A stretch of DNA of 12,757 nucleotides from UMGS946 sp048421225 (GTDB taxonomy: Bacteria; Bacillota; Clostridia; Christensenellales; CAG-138), in NCBI GenBank assembly GCA_048421225.1, contig DBFNRV010000036.1, positions 1-12,757 on the forward strand, given 5' to 3'. The position numbers and the translations under genes were made by a program. Position 1 is the first letter of the stretch; each line of letters starts with the position of its first letter. This document shows positions 1 to 7,310 of this stretch, in pieces. The notes beneath the pieces are model-generated. The model did not search any database. It was not told where the DNA came from and was given only the letters and a program-made list of their open reading frames with translations.

Positions 1-529
1 TTATAAGTAACATGGACATATTGCTCTGCAGCATGACAACTATGGCAAACGGCGCCAGCATAAGCGTAGGAAGTAAAACCCCATGTTTAAATGTCCTGAT
101 TTTGCCCCTATACGATGTAAGGTACGCAGCCATAAAGATAACCAGCACAAACTTTGCAAGCTCGGATGGCTGAACCGTAGCAAAGCCAAGATCTATCCAT
201 CTTCTGGCTCCATTTACCTCAACGCCGAAGAAGTATGCGTAAATCATGGCTCCCAATGTTATCAGGAGGGCGCTGGCAATCACTGGCGGCAGCTTATAGG
301 TCTTATACGGAACAAGATATGCAAGAATCAGCATCGCCGCCAGCCCCAAAACGAAGAAAATGATCTGCTTGACGAAGTAATAAAGGCCGTCGCCATGCTC
401 CTGATACGAATAATAATAACTAGCGGAAAGAACCATTATTAGCCCAAACGCGCACAACGCAAGTACGGCTGTAAACAGCACAAAGTCCATTCTTCCTGGT
501 TTAGGGCTAGCCGCCTTGATTTGTTTCAT
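1..529 (-). CDS. ftsW: FtsW-type SEDS peptidoglycan glycosyltransferase (C-terminal part outside window)
   Basis: FtsW is a polytopic membrane enzyme of the SEDS family that polymerises lipid II at the division septum together with a class B PBP. The visible 176 residues start at an ATG at 529, preceded by GGAGG with a 6-nt spacer, and the frame stays open to the window edge. An N-terminal helix (about 15-36) ends in the typical LSAS motif. NGARRWIDLG (106-115) and QPSEL (120-124) are family hallmarks, and further hydrophobic segments lie near 52-72, 80-100 and 150-170. The usual LQPDLGT-like stretch reads LQSNMSM here. It is the last visible gene of the cluster, 13 nt after murD, so the two are probably co-transcribed. 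The catalytic extracellular loop lies beyond the window. SpoVE or RodA are paralogues that cannot be strictly excluded, but position after murD favours FtsW (or its sporulation version SpoVE). Confidence 0.93.
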   Translation of the reverse strand, partial: MKQIKAASPKPGRMDFVLFTAVLALCAFGLIMVLSASYYYSYQEHGDGLYYFVKQIIFFVLGLAAMLILAYLVPYKTYKLPPVIASALLITLGAMIYAYFFGVEVNGARRWIDLGFATVQPSELAKFVLVIFMAAYLTSYRGKIRTFKHGVLLPTLMLAPFAIVVMLQSNMSMLLI

Positions 530-542
530 GGTATTCCTCCAA

Positions 543-1901
543 TCAGAGACCGTTAACTATCTCCTTAAACTTCCTGCCCCTGTCCTCATAATCATCGAAT
601 GCGCCCCAGCTCGCCGCGCCTGGCGAAAGCAGCACTACATCCCCCGCCGAGGCGGTTTTGGCCGCCTCCTGCACCATCTCGCTAAAAGTGCCGTTGCATA
701 TGCTTATATTGCTAAACTTCGTCTCCTCGGCTGCCGCTAAGATGGCAGGCGCCGCCTTACCTGAAGCGATAACCGCCTTAACAATGCCCCCAAACTCGTT
801 AAAAAGGGGTATAAAGTTGCTATGCTTATCGTATTCACCTACGCCCAAAAGCAGAACCGTAGGCCTTGTCATTGCTTTTACCGCCTTTATTGTTGAGTCA
901 GGGTTTGTGCTTTTTGAATCGTTGATATACAGCACGCCCTTCTTCTCGCACACCGGCTCAATTCTGTGTTCGACCCCTGTAAATGATTTGAGCGCAATTC
1001 GTATAATATCCGCTGAAACTCCCATGCTTATGGCCAGCGCAGCGGCACACATCGCGTTTTCCACATTATGAGCGCCTGGTATCTTTAGATCTCCAACGTC
1101 GAGTATAACGGTATCCATACCGCCGTATCTCCATACTATCTGGCCCTGGCGAAGGAACATGCCCTCTTTCAGCTCGCTTTTAAGGGAGAAATATATTACC
1201 TTTCCCTTGGTCGCCCGCGCCATCCCCGCTACGATTGGGTCGTCAAAATTCAATACGGCATAGTCGTCCGCAGTTTGGTTTTCGAATATACGCGCTTTGG
1301 CGGCAATATAAGCCTCCATCGATTCAAAGTGATTGAGATGGTCCTCTGTAATGTTTAAAAGACCCGCGGCGTTGGCCCTGAAGTCCTTTATGCTTTCAAG
1401 CTGTAGCGCGGCCGTTTCCGCTACAATAACGTCGCCCGGCTTTACTTCCATCGCATGCTCTGTAATGGGTACGCCTATATTCCCCAGGACAAAGGTGTCC
1501 GCGCCGGACGCTTTAAATATTTCACCTGTAAGCATCGTAGTAGTAGTCTTGCCGTTTGTGCCTCCGATGCACACAAATTTGCTTTCCCTTGAGCAGTATC
1601 TGTAGCCAAGCTCGATCTCCCCTATAACCTCAATCCCCATAGCGATGGCCTGCTTTACAAACGGTCTGTACATAGGTATTACGGGGCTTATAACCATTAG
1701 ATCCGCTTCGTAGAGAAGCGCCTCTGGCGGAGCGCCCAGGGCGTTAACATATTCTATGCCGCTTAACGCATCATGAAGACCTGATATATCCCTTTTTAGG
1801 TCGTTAATTATTACCTTGTAACCGTTTTTGGCAAGCAGCTTCGCACTCCCTATTCCGCTTCTTGCCATTCCTACCACTAGAGCGGTCTTTTGCTTTTTCA
1901 T
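543..1901 (-). CDS. murD: UDP-N-acetylmuramoyl-L-alanine--D-glutamate ligase
   Basis: MurD is the cytoplasmic ATP-dependent ligase that adds D-glutamate to UDP-MurNAc-L-Ala. The product is 452 residues, normal for the family. The N-terminal Rossmann-like UDP-binding region carries GMARSGIGSAKLL. The ATP-binding loop GGTNGKTTTT is near 113-122. The C-terminal domain ends with LSPGAASWGAFDDYEDRG (from about 425), the MurD version of the SPACASWD motif. A start at 1910 (MGDMKKQ) is possible, but there AGGAGG (1911-1916) directly touches the ATG. The ATG at 1901 has a 9-nt spacer to the same site and gives MKKQKTALVVG, so I prefer it. The gene is 267 nt downstream of mraY, a gap filled by the palindromic element and a promoter-like sequence, and 13 nt before ftsW. 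Confidence 0.96.
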   Translation of the reverse strand: MKKQKTALVVGMARSGIGSAKLLAKNGYKVIINDLKRDISGLHDALSGIEYVNALGAPPEALLYEADLMVISPVIPMYRPFVKQAIAMGIEVIGEIELGYRYCSRESKFVCIGGTNGKTTTTMLTGEIFKASGADTFVLGNIGVPITEHAMEVKPGDVIVAETAALQLESIKDFRANAAGLLNITEDHLNHFESMEAYIAAKARIFENQTADDYAVLNFDDPIVAGMARATKGKVIYFSLKSELKEGMFLRQGQIVWRYGGMDTVILDVGDLKIPGAHNVENAMCAAALAISMGVSADIIRIALKSFTGVEHRIEPVCEKKGVLYINDSKSTNPDSTIKAVKAMTRPTVLLLGVGEYDKHSNFIPLFNEFGGIVKAVIASGKAAPAILAAAEETKFSNISICNGTFSEMVQEAAKTASAGDVVLLSPGAASWGAFDDYEDRGRKFKEIVNGL

Positions 1902-2017
1902 ATCGCCCATCCTCCTCTATGACGCCGCGTATTTTCGCAGGCTCATCTCCGCCACAGGCTCTGTCATATGTAGAATTCAATCAATATATGCTATCGGCGC
2001 AAAAGCTATAGTTCTAA

Positions 2018-2046
2018 TATATAAAAAGAGCCGTCCGATGTGTCAA
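2018..2046 (-). promoter_or_regulatory. Candidate sigma-A-type promoter for murD-ftsW
   Basis: On the minus strand a perfect -35 TTGACA (2046-2041) is followed after 17 nt by TATATA (2023-2018). A one-base-different TATATT lies at 2021-2016. It sits on the downstream edge of the palindromic element, overlapping its closing stem and T-run, and points at murD. The leader would be about 110 nt. The hexamers and spacing are seen directly; promoter activity is inferred. The AT-rich -10 overlaps a T-tract, so part of the match could be chance. Confidence 0.5.
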
Positions 2047-2154
2047 GGCGCTTGGGGCAATAGAGCCGCTGCCCTGCCTCAAACCCCTTGGCGCATCCGC
2101 AATACCGTGCCAAGCGCCATTATTATCACGGTTGTCCAGATAGCACCGGACGGC
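2022..2154 (-). other. Palindromic structured element between mraY and murD, ending in a T-run
   Basis: This 133-bp stretch fills half of the only wide gap in the cluster. Read on the minus strand, outer arms GCCGTCCG (2154-2147) and CGGACGGC (2037-2030) are perfect complements. GTG/CAC can extend this stem past a 2-nt bulge. Inside, GGCGCTTGG (2118-2110) pairs perfectly with CCAAGCGCC (2055-2047). Alternative pairings exist: an ACCGTG/CACGGT hairpin around 2132-2104, CTTGGC with GCCAAG, and GGGCA (2074-2070) with TGCCC (2059-2055). A tract with five consecutive Ts (2027-2023) follows the closing stem on the minus strand only. This fits either a structured RNA or long-range terminator, or a small non-autonomous palindromic repeat (MITE-like) inserted in the operon. 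It matches no riboswitch class that I recognise. No second copy is in this window. Confidence 0.6.
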
Positions 2155-2168
2155 GAATAAACTCAAAT

Positions 2169-3161
2169 TTATACATATGCCAGAAGGCATATAAGGCATA
2201 AAAACGTTGTTATTATCATGTAGCCCGCTACGATTTTGGTTTCATTGTATCCCTTGAGCTCAAAATGGTGGTGCAGCGGGGCCATCTTAAATATGCGCTT
2301 CCTGCGCAGCTTATACGAACCTACCTGTAATATTACTGAAACCGAGGTTGCAACATAACATCCGCCCATTATTGGAAGCAGAAGCGCAGCCCGGCTGAAA
2401 AGCGCCATCATGGCCACCGCTCCGCCCAGGGCCAGCGAGCCTGTATCCCCCATAAAAACCTGGGCCGGATGGGAATTATACCTCAAAAATCCGAGACATC
2501 CGCCTGCAACCGTTCCCGCGAATACAATCAAACCGTCATATCCGGCGGTCTGTTCTATTTGACCTGACTGCGCTCCGATTTCGCTAAGATATATGAAAAT
2601 TATTGCCATCGTAAAAGCGTATATCATGGTTACTCCGGAAGAAAGTCCGTCAATTCCATCTATGAGGTTTACGCTATTTACCGTAGCTATTATCAAAAAC
2701 ATGGCAAACGGCACGTAAAATACTCCTAAGTCAAACTCCGCGTTGAAAAACGGGAGTTCTATTACAGTTCCAATAACCCTTTGGCAATATATCGCTATAA
2801 CGAGCGCGATGCCGAACTGAGCTATTATCTTTTGATACGCTCTAAGCCCCAGCGAACGTTTAAATTTTACTTTAATAAAGTCGTCAAGGAAACCTACAAG
2901 CGCATATGCAACCGTTACAAGCATTGCTGGCAGCGCATAATGCAGCGAACCGCTGGAAAGCGCCATTGTACCTATAACAATGGCAACTATTATCATTATT
3001 CCGCCCATGGTAGGCGTACCTGTTTTTTTAAGGTGTGACTTTGGCCCCTCTTGACGCTCGGTCTGACCAAATTTCAGTCTCCGCAGCATCGGGATCAGGA
3101 ACCTGCCCACTACCATACATACAATTGCGGACAATAGTATGGCGAATATCAGCTTTTGCAT
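2169..3161 (-). CDS. mraY: Phospho-N-acetylmuramoyl-pentapeptide-transferase
   Basis: MraY is the polytopic membrane enzyme that transfers phospho-MurNAc-pentapeptide to undecaprenyl phosphate to form lipid I. The 330-residue product has the expected hydrophobic helices and all main motifs: KKTGTPTMGGIM near the N terminus, the Asp pair LDDFIKV (93-94), NLIDGIDG (165-172), GDTGS (from 238) and the diagnostic PLHHHFE (His 297-299). I place the start at the ATG at 3161, which has GGAGG 5 nt upstream. The frame could be extended to a TTG at 3188, but that would overlap the end of murE and has no ribosome site. The gene follows murE by 19 nt, with no murF between them. It is followed by the palindromic element rather than directly by murD. 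Confidence 0.97.
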   Translation of the reverse strand: MQKLIFAILLSAIVCMVVGRFLIPMLRRLKFGQTERQEGPKSHLKKTGTPTMGGIMIIVAIVIGTMALSSGSLHYALPAMLVTVAYALVGFLDDFIKVKFKRSLGLRAYQKIIAQFGIALVIAIYCQRVIGTVIELPFFNAEFDLGVFYVPFAMFLIIATVNSVNLIDGIDGLSSGVTMIYAFTMAIIFIYLSEIGAQSGQIEQTAGYDGLIVFAGTVAGGCLGFLRYNSHPAQVFMGDTGSLALGGAVAMMALFSRAALLLPIMGGCYVATSVSVILQVGSYKLRRKRIFKMAPLHHHFELKGYNETKIVAGYMIITTFLCLICLLAYV

Positions 3162-3180
3162 ATTGTCCTCCGCACTGGCG

Positions 3181-4620
3181 TCAACCAAGCTCGTTAAGGA
3201 GCTCAGCTACAATCTCCTTTTCATCAAAATGATACTTTACGCCGTTTATCTCCTGATAGTTTTCATGGCCTTTGCCGGCCAAGATTATGCAATCGTCCTT
3301 CATGGCCCTTGACAGCGCATAGCGTATGGCTTCGCGCCTGTTTTCAATGACCTTATAGGCGCAGCCCGATCGCTTTACACCCTCCTCAATAGAGGATATT
3401 ATGTCAAATGGATTCTCCGTTCTCGGATTATCGGAGGTTACGATCAGCATGTCCGAAAATCTTCCGGCAACCTCTCCCATAATCGGCCTTTTTGCCCTGT
3501 CCCTGTCGCCTCCGCACCCGAATACGGTTATTATGCGCCCCTTTGAAAAAGTATGCACTGTTTTGAGTATGTTCTCAAGCGCGTCCGGCGTATGCGCAAA
3601 ATCCAGAAATACATTAAAATCCTTTCCGTTTGTCGGAAGCGGCTCAAGCCTTCCAGATACGCTGTGCATTGATTCAAGCCCCTTCTTTATGGTTTTTAGG
3701 GTAAACCCGAGGTTTAACGCCAAACCTGTAGCCGCCATAGCGTTGAACACGTTGAACAGTCCTGGTATCGGCATGTTTATTCTGGCCGCTCCCTCAGGAG
3801 TAGCAAGGTCAAACTGCACTCCCTTTGCCGTTATCTCTATTTCGGTAGCGTTGATGTCGGCGCCGTTTCTTACCCCAAATGTCAGAATTCCCGCCGGTAT
3901 CCCATCCATTATCCTTTCAGCATATGCGTCGTCAACATTTATTACGGCCTTTTTTGAGTTATAAAACAGCTTTTTCTTTGCCGCGAGATAATTATCGAAG
4001 GTTTTATGATAGTCCATGTGGTCTTGTGTAAGGTTCGTAAACGCAGCCGTATTAAACTCGATTCCATATATTCGCTTTTGGTCCAGCGAGTGTGACGAAA
4101 CCTCCATAATAACAAGCTCTACCCCCGCATCCTTCATCCTTCGGAGGGTTCTTTGAAGATCTACGCTGGCCGGCGTTGTACGGTCCGCGTTCATCACCTC
4201 GGAGCCTATCATTATATGTATTGTTCCAATTAAGCCAACCTTTATGTCCTGTTGTTCCGCGATTGTCTTTAACATATAGGTGGTGCTGGTTTTTCCGTTA
4301 GTGCCTGTAACCCCCGCAAACCTCATGCCGTTCGATGGGTTCCCAAAGAAGTTGGACGCGGCCTCCGCCATAGCGAGCCTCACGTCAGGTACAATGGCCT
4401 GGGGAATATCGATTGGCAGTTCTCTTTCCACAAGCAGGGCGGCAGCACCCGCATCCACAGCCTGCTGCGCATATCGATGGCCATCGTCATATGTACCCGA
4501 TACACAGCAAAAAAGATTGCCAGGCTGAACCCTTCGCGAATCATATTCAATCTCGCTTATATCGGCATCCTTCCCCTTTAGAATATAGTCTATGCCCTCA
4601 AGTATTTGTGTAAACTGCAT
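3181..4620 (-). CDS. murE: UDP-MurNAc-L-Ala-D-Glu--meso-2,6-diaminopimelate ligase
   Basis: MurE is the cytoplasmic ligase that adds the third amino acid to the peptidoglycan stem peptide. The product is 479 residues, normal length. ATP-loop VTGTNGKTST is at about 104-113, TTPASVDL near 150, MEVSSHSLDQKR near 173-183, and the AAKKKLF lysine expected to be carbamylated near 215. The substrate loop reads DNPRTEN (397-403). The Arg after Pro is the established signature of meso-diaminopimelate specificity, so the cell wall is predicted to be DAP-type. The start at 4620 has GGAGG 5 nt upstream; the frame can be extended to a TTG at 4641, without support. It lies 43 nt after the PBP gene and 19 nt before mraY. 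There is no C-terminal fusion to MurF, so murF must lie elsewhere. Confidence 0.96.
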   Translation of the reverse strand: MQFTQILEGIDYILKGKDADISEIEYDSRRVQPGNLFCCVSGTYDDGHRYAQQAVDAGAAALLVERELPIDIPQAIVPDVRLAMAEAASNFFGNPSNGMRFAGVTGTNGKTSTTYMLKTIAEQQDIKVGLIGTIHIMIGSEVMNADRTTPASVDLQRTLRRMKDAGVELVIMEVSSHSLDQKRIYGIEFNTAAFTNLTQDHMDYHKTFDNYLAAKKKLFYNSKKAVINVDDAYAERIMDGIPAGILTFGVRNGADINATEIEITAKGVQFDLATPEGAARINMPIPGLFNVFNAMAATGLALNLGFTLKTIKKGLESMHSVSGRLEPLPTNGKDFNVFLDFAHTPDALENILKTVHTFSKGRIITVFGCGGDRDRAKRPIMGEVAGRFSDMLIVTSDNPRTENPFDIISSIEEGVKRSGCAYKVIENRREAIRYALSRAMKDDCIILAGKGHENYQEINGVKYHFDEKEIVAELLNELG

Positions 4621-4663
4621 TTTGTCCTCCAATATGGTCAATGGCTCGCCATATAATCATGCC

Positions 4664-6805
4664 CTATTCGGAAGCATTATCCTTGGTCCCAAATCTGACC
4701 GTGATCGTGCTTCCTACGTTGACGCTAGTACCCTTCTCTACGCTTTGATAGATTACCTTGCCGCCATCATAGTCCCCCTCTGCACTCATTGCCAATCCGA
4801 GTGCCTTAAGCGTATCATAAGCCTCCAGCCTGCTCATTCCATCAAGGTCAGGTACCTCTACCTGCTCAAGGCCCAGTAGGTCATCGCCCTCATCTATAAT
4901 CGTCATATCTCCTGTATATAAGAGCACTTCCGAACCCTTAAGCACCGATTCTCCAGCTGCCGGAACCTGTGCCGTTACTTCCGAGTCGGTCTGGAATACA
5001 GCTCCTAGCCCTGCCTCGGCCAATTTTTCACTGGCTTGCGCTGTCGTCAAGCCCCGCAGATCCGGTACGGTAACAACCTCGTCTCCATCCTCCGGAAGGT
5101 ATCCGAAATAATGAAGCGTTTCTTCAAGCACATCCTTTACAAATGGAGCGGCCACCGTGCTTCCGAATATTGAGCCTACCTGGGGCTCGTCAACGAGTAT
5201 CAATGTAACGTATTCAGGATTGTCAGCCGGAGCAAAACCGATAAACGAAGCTATAAGCTTTCCTGCCGCGATTCCGGTTTCATCGTATTTCTGTGCCGTT
5301 CCCGTCTTGCCGCCAACGCGGTAGCCGGAAATCTGAGCATTGCGCCCGCTTCCATTCTTTACAACGCTTTCAAGGATCGTGCGTACGGTGTTTGACGTTT
5401 CCTCACTTATCACCGTCCTTACCGCTTTCGGCTCGTTTTCAACTACAACCGTGCCGTCAGCGGCTATGACTTCCTTTATGATCCTTGGTTCGTACAACGT
5501 TCCGCCATTTACAGCCGCGCTCACCGCGGTTACGAGCTGAAGCGGAGTTACCGATACGCTTTGACCAAACCCAATTCGGGCCAGATTTATATCTCTTATA
5601 TATTTTTCATGTATTACTATTCCCGCCGACTCCGACGACAGGCCGCTTCCAGTCGTAGAGCCAAAACCGAATTTATATATATAATCATACAGCCCCTCTA
5701 CTCCCAGCCTAAGGGCCATATCCATAAATGCGCAGTTACATGAATTTTCAGTGCACTGTGTCAGGTTCTGGCTTCCATGCCCTCCAGCCTTCCAGCATTT
5801 TATACGCTGTCCGCTTACGATTCTGAAGCCTGGGCAATGGGCTGTAAATCCCTCGTTTATGGCGCCGCTGTCCAATGCGGCGGACAATGTAATTATCTTA
5901 AAGGTTGAACCTGGTTCATATGCGTCGGCTACTATCCTGTTGCGGGAAAGTGCGGAAAGCGCATCCAGATCGCTCCTGGGCGGTTCATTCAAATCATACC
6001 CCGGTGAAGTCGCTACGGCTACGATTTCGCCCGTTTTGCAGTTCATCACTATGCCCTGCGCGTTTTTGCCGTTGTTTACCGCCATGGCCTCCTCAAGCGA
6101 CTTTTCCAAGATCGCCTGGATATTGGTATCTACGGTCAATATAACGTCGCATCCGTCGACAGGATTTATATATTCCTGAACGCCATACGAAAGCGTACGC
6201 CCCATACGATCCGCCTCCGTCACCATGCGTCCGTCCTCTCCTGCGAGGTACTTATCCATGGAAAGTTCCAAGCCTTCCTGTCCATCGGAGTCAACGTTTG
6301 TAAACCCGATTACTTGTGAGAGCAGCGAATGGTACGGGTAATATCTTATTGTGTCGGTAGCCGTGACCACTCCCCCGCCAAGCTTCAATGCCTCTATCTT
6401 ATCCACGACATCGCGTCCAACCTGGCGCTTAAGCACGATCTCCCTATGCTTTGTGTCCTTAAGCTTTTCGAGTATGTCGGCCTCGCTTACGTTTTCAAGC
6501 AATGGGGCGAGTTCTTTTGCAATCCTGGCATGGTCGCTGGCGTTGATCTGCTCGGGCCATAGGAGCACCTTATAAGATGTAGCGCTCTGGGCTAATACAG
6601 CGCCGTCCGCTCCGATTATTCTACCCCTGGCAGCCGTAAGCGCCGTATCCCGAACCCACTGTGCAAGAGCCTTTTTCTGGTATTCTTCGCCGTTTGCAAC
6701 CTGAATATAAAACAATCTACAACTTAAATATAGAAACAGCACAGCAATGCCAAGTATAACCCAGCGCATCCGCTTTCTATGCGATGTAGAACGTTTTTTA
6801 TTCAT
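4664..6805 (-). CDS. Class B penicillin-binding protein with two PASTA domains (FtsI/SpoVD-type transpeptidase)
   Basis: This is a D,D-transpeptidase that cross-links peptidoglycan at the septum, partner of FtsW. The 713-residue protein has a short basic cytoplasmic tail, one membrane anchor (about 14-36), and a PBP-dimer/pedestal region starting with ARGRIIGADGAVLA (about 59-72). The transpeptidase domain has all three active-site motifs: STFK (Ser300, Lys303), SCN (355-357) and KTG (500-502). Two C-terminal PASTA repeats follow, about 577-633 and 649-706, each opening with VPDLxG. Together they suggest a PBP2x, PbpB or SpoVD relative. Only one such gene is present between ftsL and murE, so whether it serves vegetative division, spore cortex or both cannot be told from sequence. 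The start at 6805 has a G-rich site (AAGGTGG) about 9 nt upstream. It follows the ftsL-like gene by 23 nt. Confidence 0.95.
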   Translation of the reverse strand: MNKKRSTSHRKRMRWVILGIAVLFLYLSCRLFYIQVANGEEYQKKALAQWVRDTALTAARGRIIGADGAVLAQSATSYKVLLWPEQINASDHARIAKELAPLLENVSEADILEKLKDTKHREIVLKRQVGRDVVDKIEALKLGGGVVTATDTIRYYPYHSLLSQVIGFTNVDSDGQEGLELSMDKYLAGEDGRMVTEADRMGRTLSYGVQEYINPVDGCDVILTVDTNIQAILEKSLEEAMAVNNGKNAQGIVMNCKTGEIVAVATSPGYDLNEPPRSDLDALSALSRNRIVADAYEPGSTFKIITLSAALDSGAINEGFTAHCPGFRIVSGQRIKCWKAGGHGSQNLTQCTENSCNCAFMDMALRLGVEGLYDYIYKFGFGSTTGSGLSSESAGIVIHEKYIRDINLARIGFGQSVSVTPLQLVTAVSAAVNGGTLYEPRIIKEVIAADGTVVVENEPKAVRTVISEETSNTVRTILESVVKNGSGRNAQISGYRVGGKTGTAQKYDETGIAAGKLIASFIGFAPADNPEYVTLILVDEPQVGSIFGSTVAAPFVKDVLEETLHYFGYLPEDGDEVVTVPDLRGLTTAQASEKLAEAGLGAVFQTDSEVTAQVPAAGESVLKGSEVLLYTGDMTIIDEGDDLLGLEQVEVPDLDGMSRLEAYDTLKALGLAMSAEGDYDGGKVIYQSVEKGTSVNVGSTITVRFGTKDNASE

Positions 6806-6828
6806 GTCGCCCCCACCTTATATAACTA

Positions 6829-7272
6829 TTAATCGGTATCCACTATCTGGTCTGACGAAGGGTAAGACATACCTTCATCCTCCGCCGCCTGTCTGGCAAG
6901 GCTGGGATCTATCGATCCTTCAAGCTGCGCTTTCAGCGACTCGTTGGTCTTTTTAATCGACGTCAGCTCTGCCTGCATATCCTCCAGCATTACGTAGCGC
7001 TCAGATACCATAGCGTTCCCCACCATGACAGCCAGTGCAAGCACTGTTAAAAAAGCCACCGATGATAGCACGAACGTCTTTAGCCCGCGTTTTGGATCCG
7101 GTTTCCTCTTTTCATGCGGCCTTGGAACCTCTGCGGGTCTTTCCTGCGGCCTTACCCGCGGGCGCGTGCGCGGCCTGATGGGTTCAGGCTGAGCCACGGA
7201 TGAACGCGTATGGGTATACACCCTGGTTGCGGGCGCATACCTTGCCTCTTCTTTCTTTACCGCTATTGCCAT
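6829..7272 (-). CDS. ftsL: FtsL-like cell division protein
   Basis: The 147-residue product is assigned mainly by architecture and position. A long basic N-terminal cytoplasmic part (about 1-65), rich in Arg-Pro, is followed by one membrane helix (about 66-88, FVLSSVAFLTVLALAVMVG). A short extracellular coiled-coil-like segment (about 92-118, MLEDMQAELTSIKKTNESLKAQL) and a small tail complete it. FtsL is a bitopic divisome protein that pairs with DivIC/FtsB and stabilises the FtsW-PBP complex. It sits between rsmH and the class B PBP, the standard ftsL position. Sequence conservation in this family is very low, so no catalytic residues can be cited. The ATG at 7272 has AAGGAG with an 8-nt spacer. 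An in-frame GTG at 7281 overlaps that site and is unlikely. The proline/arginine-rich tail is longer than in many FtsL proteins. Confidence 0.82.
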   Translation of the reverse strand: MAIAVKKEEARYAPATRVYTHTRSSVAQPEPIRPRTRPRVRPQERPAEVPRPHEKRKPDPKRGLKTFVLSSVAFLTVLALAVMVGNAMVSERYVMLEDMQAELTSIKKTNESLKAQLEGSIDPSLARQAAEDEGMSYPSSDQIVDTD

Positions 7273-7310
7273 GATATTCACTCCTTAGCCCGATAATTCT
7301 ATTTGTGCCG

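Noticed and set aside
83..442. 119-codon plus-strand open frame
   Set aside because: It is a shadow of ftsW, whose conserved motifs are on the minus strand over the same bases.
2022..2154. Known ncRNA identities (6S RNA, SRP RNA, T-box, FMN, cobalamin or c-di-GMP riboswitch)
   Set aside because: I could not find the conserved core motifs of these classes; a covariance-model scan would be needed to settle this.
1828..2160. 110-codon plus-strand open frame
   Set aside because: It is antisense to the start of murD and to the palindromic element, with no ribosome site or recognisable domain.
2014..2199. 61-codon minus-strand open frame across the mraY-murD gap
   Set aside because: It overlaps the 3' end of mraY in another frame, lacks a good ribosome site, and almost all of it is translation of the palindromic element.
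3401..3964. 187-codon plus-strand open frame
   Set aside because: It is antisense to murE, whose motifs and length are fully conserved; no family features in the plus frame.
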